Shown: positions 1 to 7,297 of the stretch, in pieces
How the letters are laid out: the number at the start of each line of letters is the position of its first letter
Numbering within the stretch: the stretch's first letter is position 1
NCBI GenBank assembly: GCA_900550585.1
Contig: URST01000062.1
Location: 1-12,254, forward strand
From: an uncultured Eubacteriales bacterium
GTDB taxonomy: Bacteria > Bacillota > Clostridia > Oscillospirales > Oscillospiraceae
Length of the DNA stretch: 12,254 nt
Direction: 5' to 3'
The notes under the pieces: model-generated
What the model saw: only the letters and a program-made list of their open reading frames with translations
Database searches by the model: none
What the model was told of the DNA's origin: nothing
Program-made: the position numbers and the translations under genes

Positions 1-1972
1 AGTGATCGCCGATAAGGCCCAGCACATGGGCCATGTCGTACATGATGGTGGTGGGGATGTTCTGCTCATCCACGAATCTGCGGATCTCGGCCACCGGCTC
101 CTTGTGCAGCACCATGCTCTTGCCGAACACGATCAGCTCCGGGCGGTAGCGGTCGATGAGCTTCTTCGTCTCCTCCACATCCATCTTGTAGGGGTTGTCG
201 GCGCAGACGGGGAAGTTCACCACGGCGGGCTTCTCCGTCACCGGGTCGATGGCGATATAGTCGTGGAGCGCGCCCATGGGCTGTGCCGACAGATGCCCGC
301 CCTTGATGATGTGGTTGTTCATCACATAGCCCAGCCGCTTTGCCTCGGACTTGCGGTCAACGCGGTTCTTCCAGTCCATCAGTGCGGAGAACACCGCCAT
401 ATTGGACATCTGCCCGCTGAGCGTCCGCGTCTCCACCTCGGTGCAGCCGAAGTAGGCCCGCATCTCCTCCACCAGCAGCCGCTCCACCTCGTCGATGAAC
501 TTGGTGCCCTGGTAGTAGAACACCTCCTTGTCATAGAAGGCCAGCACCTTCTTGTGCTCGGCATACCGGCAGGCGGGGTCGCTGCCGCTGAGCAGCCGCA
601 CGGCGCGGCTGGGCGTGTTCTCGGAGGGGATGAGGTTCACGCACTGCTCCTGCCGCCACTCGTGGTTCTCCAGCGCCTTTTGCAGCAGCGCCAGCGCCTT
701 GGGCGCGCGGTCGCCGCTGCCCACGCCGCGGGCGTCCTCCTCCGCGCCGTACAGCAGCGGGCGGGCAAAGGGAGGTGCGCCTACGCTCATGTGACGGGCG
801 GGGATGACGGCCTTCAGCCGCTTGCCCCGGACATCCACCTCCACGGTGTCGTCCTCCAGAATGTCGCTGTTGATGTAGCACAGGCCGATGGCCCGCTTGC
901 CGCTGGCCTCCAGAATGACGGTGGACAGTCCCTCGCCCTCCGTCTTGAAATAGGGCACCATGGTGCCGCTGGTGACCCAGCCCACCAGCCTGTCACCCTG
1001 ATAGACCTCCATGCCCGCCCGCATGACGCCGCGATCCAGCAGGGCGATGGGCGCGATCTTCCGGGGCAGGCCGGACATATCGGAGAAGTCCCGGTCCATA
1101 TACTTCACGAAGTATCCGTGCTGCTTTTCCAGCGCCGCCCGGCCGATGTAGTCCCCCTTCTGCGGGGAGAAGCTGACGGCGAACTTAGCCAGCGGCACGG
1201 CGAAAATGGGGATCTCGCTGCCGTCGGGGGCAGTGCCCATCTCGTGCCCGTACAGCGGCATGGACGCCTCCATGCGCAGGGTGTCCCGCGCGCCCAGACC
1301 GGCGGGACGCGCCCCCATCTCCACCAGACGGTTCCACAGCCACGCCGCGTCGGCGCTGCGGACGTACACCTCATAGCCCAGCGGCTCGCCGGTATAGCCG
1401 GTCTTGGCCACACGGGCCTCGTGCCCCTCCAGCGACACGATGCCCAGCGCGTTCTTCATGGGCTCCGTCATCTGCGCGCCGCCGTTGAGGGCGGTGAGCA
1501 TCTCCTTGCTCTTGGGGCCCTGCACGGCGATGGCCGCCCACTCCCCGGAGATGTCGGTGATGGTGCAGTCAAAGCCCGCCAGTGCCTGCCGCAGATGGGC
1601 CAGATCCTTCTCCGTATTGGCGGCGTTCACCACCAGCAGATAGTTGTCCTCCTCGAACATGTATAGGTACGCATCGTCCACGGCGCCGCCGTTCTCATTG
1701 GGGATGATGCAGTACTGCGCCAGCCCCACGTCCAGCGCCGCCACATTGCTGGTCAGCACATGCTGCAAAAACGCCCTGCGCTCCGGGCCTTCGATGAGCA
1801 GGCGGCCCATGTGGGACACATCAAACAGGCTGCACACCTGCCGGGTGTACAGGTGCTCGGCGATGATGCCGCCGGGGTACTGGATGGGCATTTCCCACCC
1901 GCCGAAGTCCACCATTTCGGCGCCCGCGGCCATGTGGATGTCATACAGCTGTGTACGCTTCAGTTCGCTCAT
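1..1972 (-). CDS. gcvT-glyA: Bifunctional aminomethyltransferase (GcvT) - serine hydroxymethyltransferase (GlyA-like) fusion, 3' end outside window
   Basis: One uninterrupted reading frame of 657 codons begins at ATG 1970-1972 and runs off the left edge. Residues 1 to about 385 are a full-length T protein: FDVSHMG near residue 50, GGAVDDAYLY with the likely catalytic Asp, TGYTGE, GLGARDTLR near 230 and VTSGTMVP. T protein makes 5,10-methylene-THF and ammonia from the aminomethyl group on H protein. After a linker, residues about 415-657 match the SHMT N-terminal half: LIPSENTPSRAV (Glu 451), RYAEH, FYYQGT, KGGHL and YDMAHVLGL. These keep the counterparts of E. coli GlyA Glu36, Tyr55, Glu57, Tyr65, His126 and Asp200. 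The PLP-binding lysine would lie just beyond the edge and cannot be checked. The start is set by AGGAGG at 1981-1986, and glycine-riboswitch control fits the function. GcvT identity is very sure, the SHMT-family identity is sure, and activity of the second half is inferred. Confidence 0.93.
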   Translation of the reverse strand, partial: MSELKRTQLYDIHMAAGAEMVDFGGWEMPIQYPGGIIAEHLYTRQVCSLFDVSHMGRLLIEGPERRAFLQHVLTSNVAALDVGLAQYCIIPNENGGAVDDAYLYMFEEDNYLLVVNAANTEKDLAHLRQALAGFDCTITDISGEWAAIAVQGPKSKEMLTALNGGAQMTEPMKNALGIVSLEGHEARVAKTGYTGEPLGYEVYVRSADAAWLWNRLVEMGARPAGLGARDTLRMEASMPLYGHEMGTAPDGSEIPIFAVPLAKFAVSFSPQKGDYIGRAALEKQHGYFVKYMDRDFSDMSGLPRKIAPIALLDRGVMRAGMEVYQGDRLVGWVTSGTMVPYFKTEGEGLSTVILEASGKRAIGLCYINSDILEDDTVEVDVRGKRLKAVIPARHMSVGAPPFARPLLYGAEEDARGVGSGDRAPKALALLQKALENHEWRQEQCVNLIPSENTPSRAVRLLSGSDPACRYAEHKKVLAFYDKEVFYYQGTKFIDEVERLLVEEMRAYFGCTEVETRTLSGQMSNMAVFSALMDWKNRVDRKSEAKRLGYVMNNHIIKGGHLSAQPMGALHDYIAIDPVTEKPAVVNFPVCADNPYKMDVEETKKLIDRYRPELIVFGKSMVLHKEPVAEIRRFVDEQNIPTTIMYDMAHVLGLIGDH

Positions 1973-1974
1973 AC

Positions 1975-1993
1975 GTCTTTCCTCCTTAAAGAC
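1975..1993 (-). promoter_or_regulatory. Ribosome binding site displayed in a hairpin loop, gcvT-glyA
   Basis: On the minus strand GTCTTT and AAAGAC can pair in a 6-bp stem around the 7-nt loop AAGGAGG, so the Shine-Dalgarno sequence sits in the loop two to three bases before the ATG. The ribosome binding site itself is certain; the hairpin is a direct reading of complementarity and its role is not known. Confidence 0.6.
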
Positions 1994-2013
1994 ACTCCTC
2001 ATTTTTGGGCAGC

Positions 2014-2052
2014 AAAAAAGGACACAAAGCCGCTCTTTGCGGTTTTGTGCCC
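2014..2052 (-). terminator. Riboswitch-controlled intrinsic terminator before gcvT-glyA
   Basis: The minus strand reads GGGCACAAAACCGC, a 5-nt loop, then GCGGCTTTGTGTCC followed by six T. This is a 14-bp stem (with wobble pairs) plus U-tract lying between the glycine aptamers and the gene start. It is the expression platform expected of a glycine ON switch: transcription stops here unless glycine binding prevents the hairpin. Confidence 0.88.
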
Positions 2053-2054
2053 CC

Positions 2055-2216
2055 GTTGTGTTACCTGAGAGATTCCCTCCGCCATGGGAGGTTGCACCTT
2101 CGGTGGCCGGACGTCATGCCCGGTCTTTTCGGAGTATCGTCCGGAACCGGTCCTTTTGCCTGAGAGCTTCTGCGTTCCCCTTCGGCGCCGCCTGCGCGGT
2201 CTCTCCCGACCCCATC
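2055..2216 (-). promoter_or_regulatory. Tandem glycine riboswitch (two aptamers)
   Basis: Aptamer 1 (about 2145-2212) has the family core in order: GGAGAGACC, GCGCCGAAGGGGAA, CTCTCAGGCAAAAGGAC. Aptamer 2 (about 2055-2140) has CACCGAAGGTGCAACC and AATCTCTCAGGTAAC. The 5' strand of aptamer 2 reads GAAAAGACC instead of GGAGAGACC, so its basal stem seems weaker than that of aptamer 1. Glycine riboswitches of this kind normally sit ahead of glycine cleavage genes, which is the case here. Exact helix ends were not folded by program. Confidence 0.92.
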
Positions 2217-2265
2217 GTCCGATCGATATGCGATTGTTGCGTAGGCAGTATATGCCTTTGTCTTG

Positions 2266-2295
2266 AGTTTATCACCCCCCAGCGCCGTTTGTCAA
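2266..2295 (-). promoter_or_regulatory. Sigma-A-type promoter of the glycine riboswitch transcript
   Basis: On the minus strand a perfect -35 TTGACA (2290-2295) is followed after 18 nt by TAAACT (2266-2271), which matches TATAAT at four of six positions. Transcription would begin about 45 nt before aptamer 1. No other good hexamer pair is visible in this gap. Confidence 0.65.
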
Positions 2296-2348
2296 GAAAC
2301 ATTTTCCTCTGCGGAAACGTTCTCGTCCCAAAATTTTACACATTCACG

Positions 2349-2378
2349 CTGGCATTCTTCCGCCCGTGATGGTACAAT
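2349..2378 (+). promoter_or_regulatory. Promoter of the HAD phosphatase gene
   Basis: TACAAT (2373-2378) is a good -10 element, with CTGGCA (2349-2354) 18 nt upstream as a weak -35 matching four of six bases. It points away from the gcvT-glyA promoter, so the two genes are transcribed divergently from a 440-bp gap that is otherwise filled by the riboswitch. Confidence 0.5.
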
Positions 2379-2411
2379 ATCCGTAACCTGATACAAAAGG
2401 AGCGGCGGCAT

Positions 2412-3221
2412 ATGGATACCAACACCTCCCTTGACTTCAACGTGAAAAAGGGCTTCATCTGCGATATGGACGGCGTCATCTACCACGGGAACCGCATCCT
2501 CCCCGGCGTGGCGGAGTTCATCCAGTGGCTCCACGAGGAGAATAAGGAGTACCTTTTCCTCACCAACAACAGCGGCTACACCCCCCGCGAGCTGAACCAG
2601 AAGCTGGCCCGCATGGGTCTGGACGTGCCGGAGGAGCACTTCTACACCAGCGCGCTGGCCACGGCGGCCTTCCTGAAGGAGCAGGCCCCCGGCTGCTCCG
2701 TGTTCGCCATCGGCGAGGCGGGGCTGCTCAACGCCCTCTACGACGCCGGCATCACCATGAACGACGTGAACCCCGACTACGTGGTGGTGGGCGAGGGCCG
2801 CAGCTACTCGCTGGACACCCTCACCAAGGCCACGAATCTGGTGCTGCAGGGTGCGAAGCTCATCGGCGCCAACTCCGATGTCTCCGGCCCCATCGAAAAC
2901 GGCATCGCCCCGGCCTGCCGTGCCCTCATCGCCCCCATTGAGATGGCCACCGGCAAGCAGGCCTACTTCTGCGGCAAGCCCAACCCCCTGATGATGCGCA
3001 CCGGCCTGCGCATGCTGCACTGCCACTCCGCCGAGGCGGTGATGGTGGGCGACCGCATGGACACCGATGTCATCTCCGGCATGGAGAGCGGCATGTCCAC
3101 GGTGCTGGTGCTCTCCGGCGTCTCCACCCCCGAGACCCTCAGGACCTACGCCTACCGCCCCAGCATCGTGCTGGACGGCGTGGGCGACATCCCGGCTCTG
3201 GCCCGGGGCGAAAAGCGCTGA
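2412..3221 (+). CDS. HAD-IIA superfamily phosphatase, NagD-like
   Basis: This 269-residue protein carries all four HAD motifs: CDMDGV with nucleophile Asp18 and acid/base Asp20, LTNNS with Thr51, the GKPNP lysine Lys189, and GDRMDTD (Asp214, Asp219). The cap between motifs II and III (about residues 85-185) and the length are typical of the HAD-IIA group that includes NagD and PNPase-like sugar- or nucleotide-phosphate hydrolases. The substrate cannot be told from sequence. It is probably cytosolic, since no signal peptide or membrane segment is seen. AAAGGAG ending at 2402 fixes the start. It stands alone, with its own promoter and terminator, and is divergent from gcvT-glyA without an obvious functional link. 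Confidence 0.92.
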   Translation: MDTNTSLDFNVKKGFICDMDGVIYHGNRILPGVAEFIQWLHEENKEYLFLTNNSGYTPRELNQKLARMGLDVPEEHFYTSALATAAFLKEQAPGCSVFAIGEAGLLNALYDAGITMNDVNPDYVVVGEGRSYSLDTLTKATNLVLQGAKLIGANSDVSGPIENGIAPACRALIAPIEMATGKQAYFCGKPNPLMMRTGLRMLHCHSAEAVMVGDRMDTDVISGMESGMSTVLVLSGVSTPETLRTYAYRPSIVLDGVGDIPALARGEKR

Positions 3222-3235
3222 CTCCCCAACAGCCA

Positions 3236-3273
3236 GAAGGCCCGCCTTCCTCTCGGAAGGCGGGCCTTCTTTT
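3236..3273 (+). terminator. Intrinsic terminator of the HAD phosphatase gene
   Basis: A perfect 15-bp stem, GAAGGCCCGCCTTCC and its complement, encloses a TCTC loop and is followed by TTTTGTTTATTTCTT. It lies 14 nt after the stop. On the opposite strand the same hairpin follows the surface-protein stop, but the T-run there is weak (TGGCTGTT), so it may serve leftward transcripts less well. Confidence 0.92.
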
Positions 3274-3275
3274 GT

Positions 3276-6200
3276 TTATTTCTTCTTCCGCCGCAGCCAT
3301 GCGCAGCCGGTAAGGCTCAGCAGCGCCGTCACGCCGTACAGCGCGATGCCCGGATCTCCGGTGCCGGGAGCCTTCACAGGCTCCGCGTCCTTCTCCCGCC
3401 GCTCTCTGGGGATGATCGTATCCTCGCGGCTGATCTCCTTCGCCCCGTTGGCGTCGGCAAAGTACTTGCCGCAGGCACTGCACTGCCAGTATTCGATGTG
3501 CCCGCTCACAAAGACACCCGGCTCCTTGGCCGCCGTGCGCTTCAGGTCGTGGTTCCCGGCGTCCTTCTGGCCGTAGGGCTGCCCGCACACGGTGCACAGC
3601 GCCCCGCTGACGCAGGTAGCCGTGCCGCCGGTGTGGCCCGCGGCCTTGATGACCGTACCGCTCCGCAGCTTTTCGCCGCAGTCCCTGCAGTAGGTATCGC
3701 CGGTGTAGCCGTCCTCGGTGCAGGACGCCTTCTTCGCATTCCGCAGCTCCGTGTCCGCGTGACCGCAGGCATAGCCGCAGTCCGCGCACCCGCCGTTCAC
3801 CCAGCTGTGGGCGCTCCTGCCCGTCACATCGCCGCAGGCGCAGGCCTGCCAGTGATAGCCCGCGTCATGCTGCGCGGTGTAGCTGTGGCTGACCGTCAGC
3901 TGATAGCTGACGGAGGAGGCGTAGTAGCCGTCCGTACCGGAGGCCGCCGCCGTGATGGTGACGGTGCCCGCCTTGTGCGCGGTAATGACGCCGCTGGCAA
4001 CGGACGCGATGGCGGGATCGCTGCTGGTATAGGTCAGCGTGCCGAACGCGCCGCCCACAGGCCGCGCCGCCTGCGTCTCACCGCACTTCATGGCCGCGTC
4101 CGACGTGTCCATCGTCAGCGGCTGCTGCTGCCACCGGAGCACCGGCTGCGCCGCCAGGCTGGAGGCCTTCAGCGGCGGGCAGCAGACATCACCCCACGGG
4201 TGCTGGCTGCGTCCCGCGATCAGCTCCGTCAGCACCGTGCCGTCGGCAAACTCCTCGGCGCTCCTGCCCTGCGTTCCCAGGAAGAAGCAGTCGTTCACCT
4301 GCGCGCCGCTGCCCGAAATGCCGCCCACATTGCTGTCGCCCGTGACCGTACCCACGTTGTAGCAGTAGGACACCGTGCCGCCGCTGCCGGTGATGCCGCC
4401 CACATGGCTGCTGCCTGTGACCGTGCCCACGTTGTAGCAGTCGGACACCGCACCCGCCGGGCCGCCGGTGATGCCGCCCACGCTGTCGATGCCTGTGACC
4501 GTGCCCGCATTGCAGCAGGCCGTCACGCTGCCCTCGTTATAGCCCACGATGCCGCCGGCATACTGGGCCGGGCCATATTCCCTGTTAAACAGGTCAACGC
4601 TCACAACGATGCACTCGTTCCGGCAGTTCAGGATGGTCGTTCCGGCATCAGCATACCCCGCGATGCCGCCCACATAGGCCCGTCCGCCCACATAGCCCGT
4701 CACCGTCAGGTTTTTTACCGTGGCGCCCTCCAGCCAGCCGAACAGCCCGGCAGGATAAACCGCTTTGGGATCAAGGGAAGTATGGCCTTCTCTATTGTCG
4801 CAGCACAGGCCCCGGATGGTGTAGCCGCCGCCGTCAAAGGTGCCGGTGTAGGGCCGCTCCTTACTGCCGATGGCATACAGGTCGTTGACCGTCTCACCGG
4901 CAGTCGGTGTGTAACGGCCATCCGCGTCAAACGTACCGCTGTTGATCACGATGTCGTTGGTCAGCACGGCGCACAGGTCAGTCCTGCCGAACCGGTTCAC
5001 CTGCAGTCTGAACAGCAGCAGCTCCTCCATGCTGCCGATCCGGCAGGGATCCTGCTCCGTGCCGCTGCCCGTCGCGTAGCGGGCCACCGCCGTGCTGTTC
5101 TCGTTGGGCGGGTCGCCCTCATCGACCATCTCGCCGTCATTTTTACCGCCCACATAGAACCAGCTCAGGAAGGTATGCCCCTCCTTGTCCGGGCCCTGCG
5201 GCATCACCGGGAAGAAGTCATCGCCCAGCCACTGCCACGCATACGCCTCTCCGTCCGCCTGATACGTCAGGCGGTACTGCTCCCCGTAAGAAGGTTCCTT
5301 CTCTTTCCATTTATACTCCGGCCCGATGATGGTGCCGTAGATGACCTGTATCGGCTTATCCTTGTCAAAGCTGCCGCCGCTGACCGTGCCGCCCACCAGG
5401 GAGCCGTTGTTTCCGTTGCTGACCCGGCCCGCACACGTCACCTCACCGTGGAACGTACCGCCGGTGATGGTGCCGCCGTTTGTCACAGCGCCCGTAAACG
5501 TGCCGCCGCTGATGGTGCCCTCGTTCTCCACCTCGCCGGTGAACTGCCCTTTTTCGATGACACCGCCGCCGTAGGAACTGTTCACCGCTCCGGCAAACGT
5601 CGTACCGGCAGTGCCCTCGCTTCCGGTGATGCTTCCTCTGATCTCCACCACGCCGATGACGGTGCCGCCGTCGGCGCACAGGGTGCCCCCGTGGGTTATG
5701 CTCGCCTTGATCTTCGCAGCGCCGCTGATGGTGAGCGTCTTGCTGCCGGCGATATGCAGCTTGCCGTTATTCGGCGCGGAGATCTCCGCATCGCCGCTGA
5801 TGGTCGTGCTGCCGTTGAACCGAATGCTGCCGCCGCGCCCTTCCGCGCCGCCGACGCCGACCGCGCTGCAGTTCTGAATGCTGCCGCCCTCCATGACGAA
5901 CACACCGTCGTTGCAGACACCGCCGCCTCCGCTGCCGGACACGCAGCTCTCGATGGTGCCGCCGTACATGAAGAACATGCCGTTCTCCTCTACGCCGCCG
6001 TCGCCGTCTATCTCCACGGCGGCGCCGTGACCGCCGTGACCGCCGTCGCCGTCTATCTTGCCTGCGGTGCAGCCGTAGATACCGGCGCCGTCATACATCT
6101 CGAAGCGGCCGTATTCGTTGACGAGCACACCGCCGCCGCTGCCGCTGCCGCTCTCGGGCTCGATGGCCCGGCAGCCCACGATGCTGCCGCCCCTCATGAT

Positions 6201-6845
6201 AAGGGTACCGTTCTCCACTCTCACACCGCCGCCTTCTCCGGCGCTGCCGCCATAGATAATGCCGCCGGTAACGGTGTTCTCGCTCGTCGTGCCGTCCGTC
6301 AGCAGCGTCCACAGGCCGTCTGTGCCCTTTCTGAAGCACCTTGTGGTTTTGTTTGTTGCGCTGTCCATCACCGTCAGCCTTCCGCCGCCGTCGATCACAA
6401 ACACGCTGCCGTCGCGGGTCATTTTCAGCACATGGTCGTTCAGATCGAGGACAAGCTCGCCCGTAATGTTCAACGTGCTTTCGATGTCGATATTCTCCTC
6501 CAGCCGGATGCCCACCGCTTTGCTTTCCAGCGCCAACCGCAGCGAGTCCTTGTCTCTGACAACTGCAAAATCAATTTCCCACTGTCCCGTCAGGGTCAGG
6601 CTTTCCGTCACCTCCGTGCTGAAGTCATAAACCTTCTTATCGGGGGTGTACCAGCCGTCGAAGGTGTAGCCGTCCCGGCTCTCCCAGGGATCGGTGGCCG
6701 TTTTGCCGCTGGGTACCACCTGCTGGGCGTACACCGTCTCCCCGATCTTATAGGTCACCATACATTTGCCGACCGTACCGCCCTCATTCGTGATCCCGCT
6801 GTAGAATGTGCCGCTCTTGATGTCGCCAGACTTCTCGTTCGTCAC
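3276..6845 (-). CDS. Large repeat-rich surface protein, C-terminal part (downstream of an in-frame TAG)
   Basis: This open stretch of 1189 codons is the body of an adhesin-like surface protein. Residues about 28-90 are an InlB B-repeat (GYTFDGWYTPDKKVYDF). From about 165 to 515 are glycine-rich beta-helix-like repeats with GGxI and GGTFxGxV units. A second InlB-like segment lies near 518-580. GLUG-type repeats (VGGITGS with CYNVGTVTG) cover about 720-845, and a Big_2-like domain lies near 908-983. CxxC clusters fill about 990-1135. The tail has PGTGD, a hydrophobic segment and LRRKKK, which resembles a sortase signal. The only start, a GTG at 6845, has no convincing ribosome binding site, and the frame is open upstream to the TAG at 6897-6899. 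I therefore read it as the remainder of one larger gene beginning at 8611, not a separate gene. The host ligand is unknown. Confidence 0.85.
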   Translation of the reverse strand: MTNEKSGDIKSGTFYSGITNEGGTVGKCMVTYKIGETVYAQQVVPSGKTATDPWESRDGYTFDGWYTPDKKVYDFSTEVTESLTLTGQWEIDFAVVRDKDSLRLALESKAVGIRLEENIDIESTLNITGELVLDLNDHVLKMTRDGSVFVIDGGGRLTVMDSATNKTTRCFRKGTDGLWTLLTDGTTSENTVTGGIIYGGSAGEGGGVRVENGTLIMRGGSIVGCRAIEPESGSGSGGGVLVNEYGRFEMYDGAGIYGCTAGKIDGDGGHGGHGAAVEIDGDGGVEENGMFFMYGGTIESCVSGSGGGGVCNDGVFVMEGGSIQNCSAVGVGGAEGRGGSIRFNGSTTISGDAEISAPNNGKLHIAGSKTLTISGAAKIKASITHGGTLCADGGTVIGVVEIRGSITGSEGTAGTTFAGAVNSSYGGGVIEKGQFTGEVENEGTISGGTFTGAVTNGGTITGGTFHGEVTCAGRVSNGNNGSLVGGTVSGGSFDKDKPIQVIYGTIIGPEYKWKEKEPSYGEQYRLTYQADGEAYAWQWLGDDFFPVMPQGPDKEGHTFLSWFYVGGKNDGEMVDEGDPPNENSTAVARYATGSGTEQDPCRIGSMEELLLFRLQVNRFGRTDLCAVLTNDIVINSGTFDADGRYTPTAGETVNDLYAIGSKERPYTGTFDGGGYTIRGLCCDNREGHTSLDPKAVYPAGLFGWLEGATVKNLTVTGYVGGRAYVGGIAGYADAGTTILNCRNECIVVSVDLFNREYGPAQYAGGIVGYNEGSVTACCNAGTVTGIDSVGGITGGPAGAVSDCYNVGTVTGSSHVGGITGSGGTVSYCYNVGTVTGDSNVGGISGSGAQVNDCFFLGTQGRSAEEFADGTVLTELIAGRSQHPWGDVCCPPLKASSLAAQPVLRWQQQPLTMDTSDAAMKCGETQAARPVGGAFGTLTYTSSDPAIASVASGVITAHKAGTVTITAAASGTDGYYASSVSYQLTVSHSYTAQHDAGYHWQACACGDVTGRSAHSWVNGGCADCGYACGHADTELRNAKKASCTEDGYTGDTYCRDCGEKLRSGTVIKAAGHTGGTATCVSGALCTVCGQPYGQKDAGNHDLKRTAAKEPGVFVSGHIEYWQCSACGKYFADANGAKEISREDTIIPRERREKDAEPVKAPGTGDPGIALYGVTALLSLTGCAWLRRKKK
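4318..4690 (-). repeat. Tandem GLUG-coding repeats, about 75-78 bp
   Basis: The plus-strand phrase ATGCCGCC recurs at 4318, 4393, 4471 and 4549, a spacing of 75, 78 and 78 bp, and a more distant copy starts at 4663. The neighbouring GTGACCGT(A/G)CCCACGTTGTAGCAG is repeated too. Each unit encodes a GLUG-like VGGI-CYNxGTVTG repeat on the minus strand. The high identity makes this a likely place for copy-number change by recombination. Confidence 0.8.
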
Positions 6846-6896
6846 CTCGCCCCGGAACGTGCCGCCGCGGATGCGCGCAGATTCTTCCGGGCCGTT

Positions 6897-7297
6897 CTAG
6901 CGGCCGTTGGTCACCTTTCCGTAGAACGTGCCCTCGAAGATGCTGGAAACTCCTTTTGCTTCGTCCGTGCCGCCGTTGGTCACATTTCCGTAGAACGTGC
7001 CCCCGATGCCTTCGATCCCCGCTCCAATATGGGCGTCGATGTTCTCCACATCGCCCAGGAACGTGCCGCCATCGATTATGCCGCCGTTCTGGTTTACCAC
7101 CGTTTCGTTGAAGCGGCCATGACGGATCTTGCCGTCAAGACTTACTTCTGCGGGGATCACCTGATTCGTCACCCGCGCCTGAAACTCCGTGCATCCTGCC
7201 TTCCCGGCCGCACTGTCGATCGTGCCCGCGGAGAACACCTCGTCCTTTATCGTACCGCCATTGGCGCTCAGTCTGCCTCCGCGCAGATAGAGTCCGG
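6897..7297 (-). pseudogene. Surface protein, middle fragment between a frameshift and an in-frame TAG
   Basis: On the minus strand this frame reads LYLRGGRLSANGGTIKDE from about 7290 and continues with GGTFLGDVEN, GGTFYGNVTNGG and EGTFYGKVTNGR to a TAG at 6897-6899. Beyond the TAG, in the same frame, the same repeat style goes on (IRGGTFRGEVTN) into the 1189-codon part. The fragment lacks a signal peptide and has no natural start; a GTG at 7238 gives 113 codons but is probably internal. It is best read as a piece of the gene that starts at 8611. The exact frameshift point is uncertain by tens of bases. Confidence 0.75.

Noticed and set aside
2..1666. A 554-codon open frame on the plus strand
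   Set aside because: It is antisense to gcvT-glyA, which has full family motifs, riboswitch and ribosome binding site. The long antisense frame follows from high GC and third-position bias.
2292..3026. A 244-codon minus-strand frame opposite the HAD gene
   Set aside because: It is a shadow of the HAD phosphatase; it also overlaps the promoters and has no family motifs.
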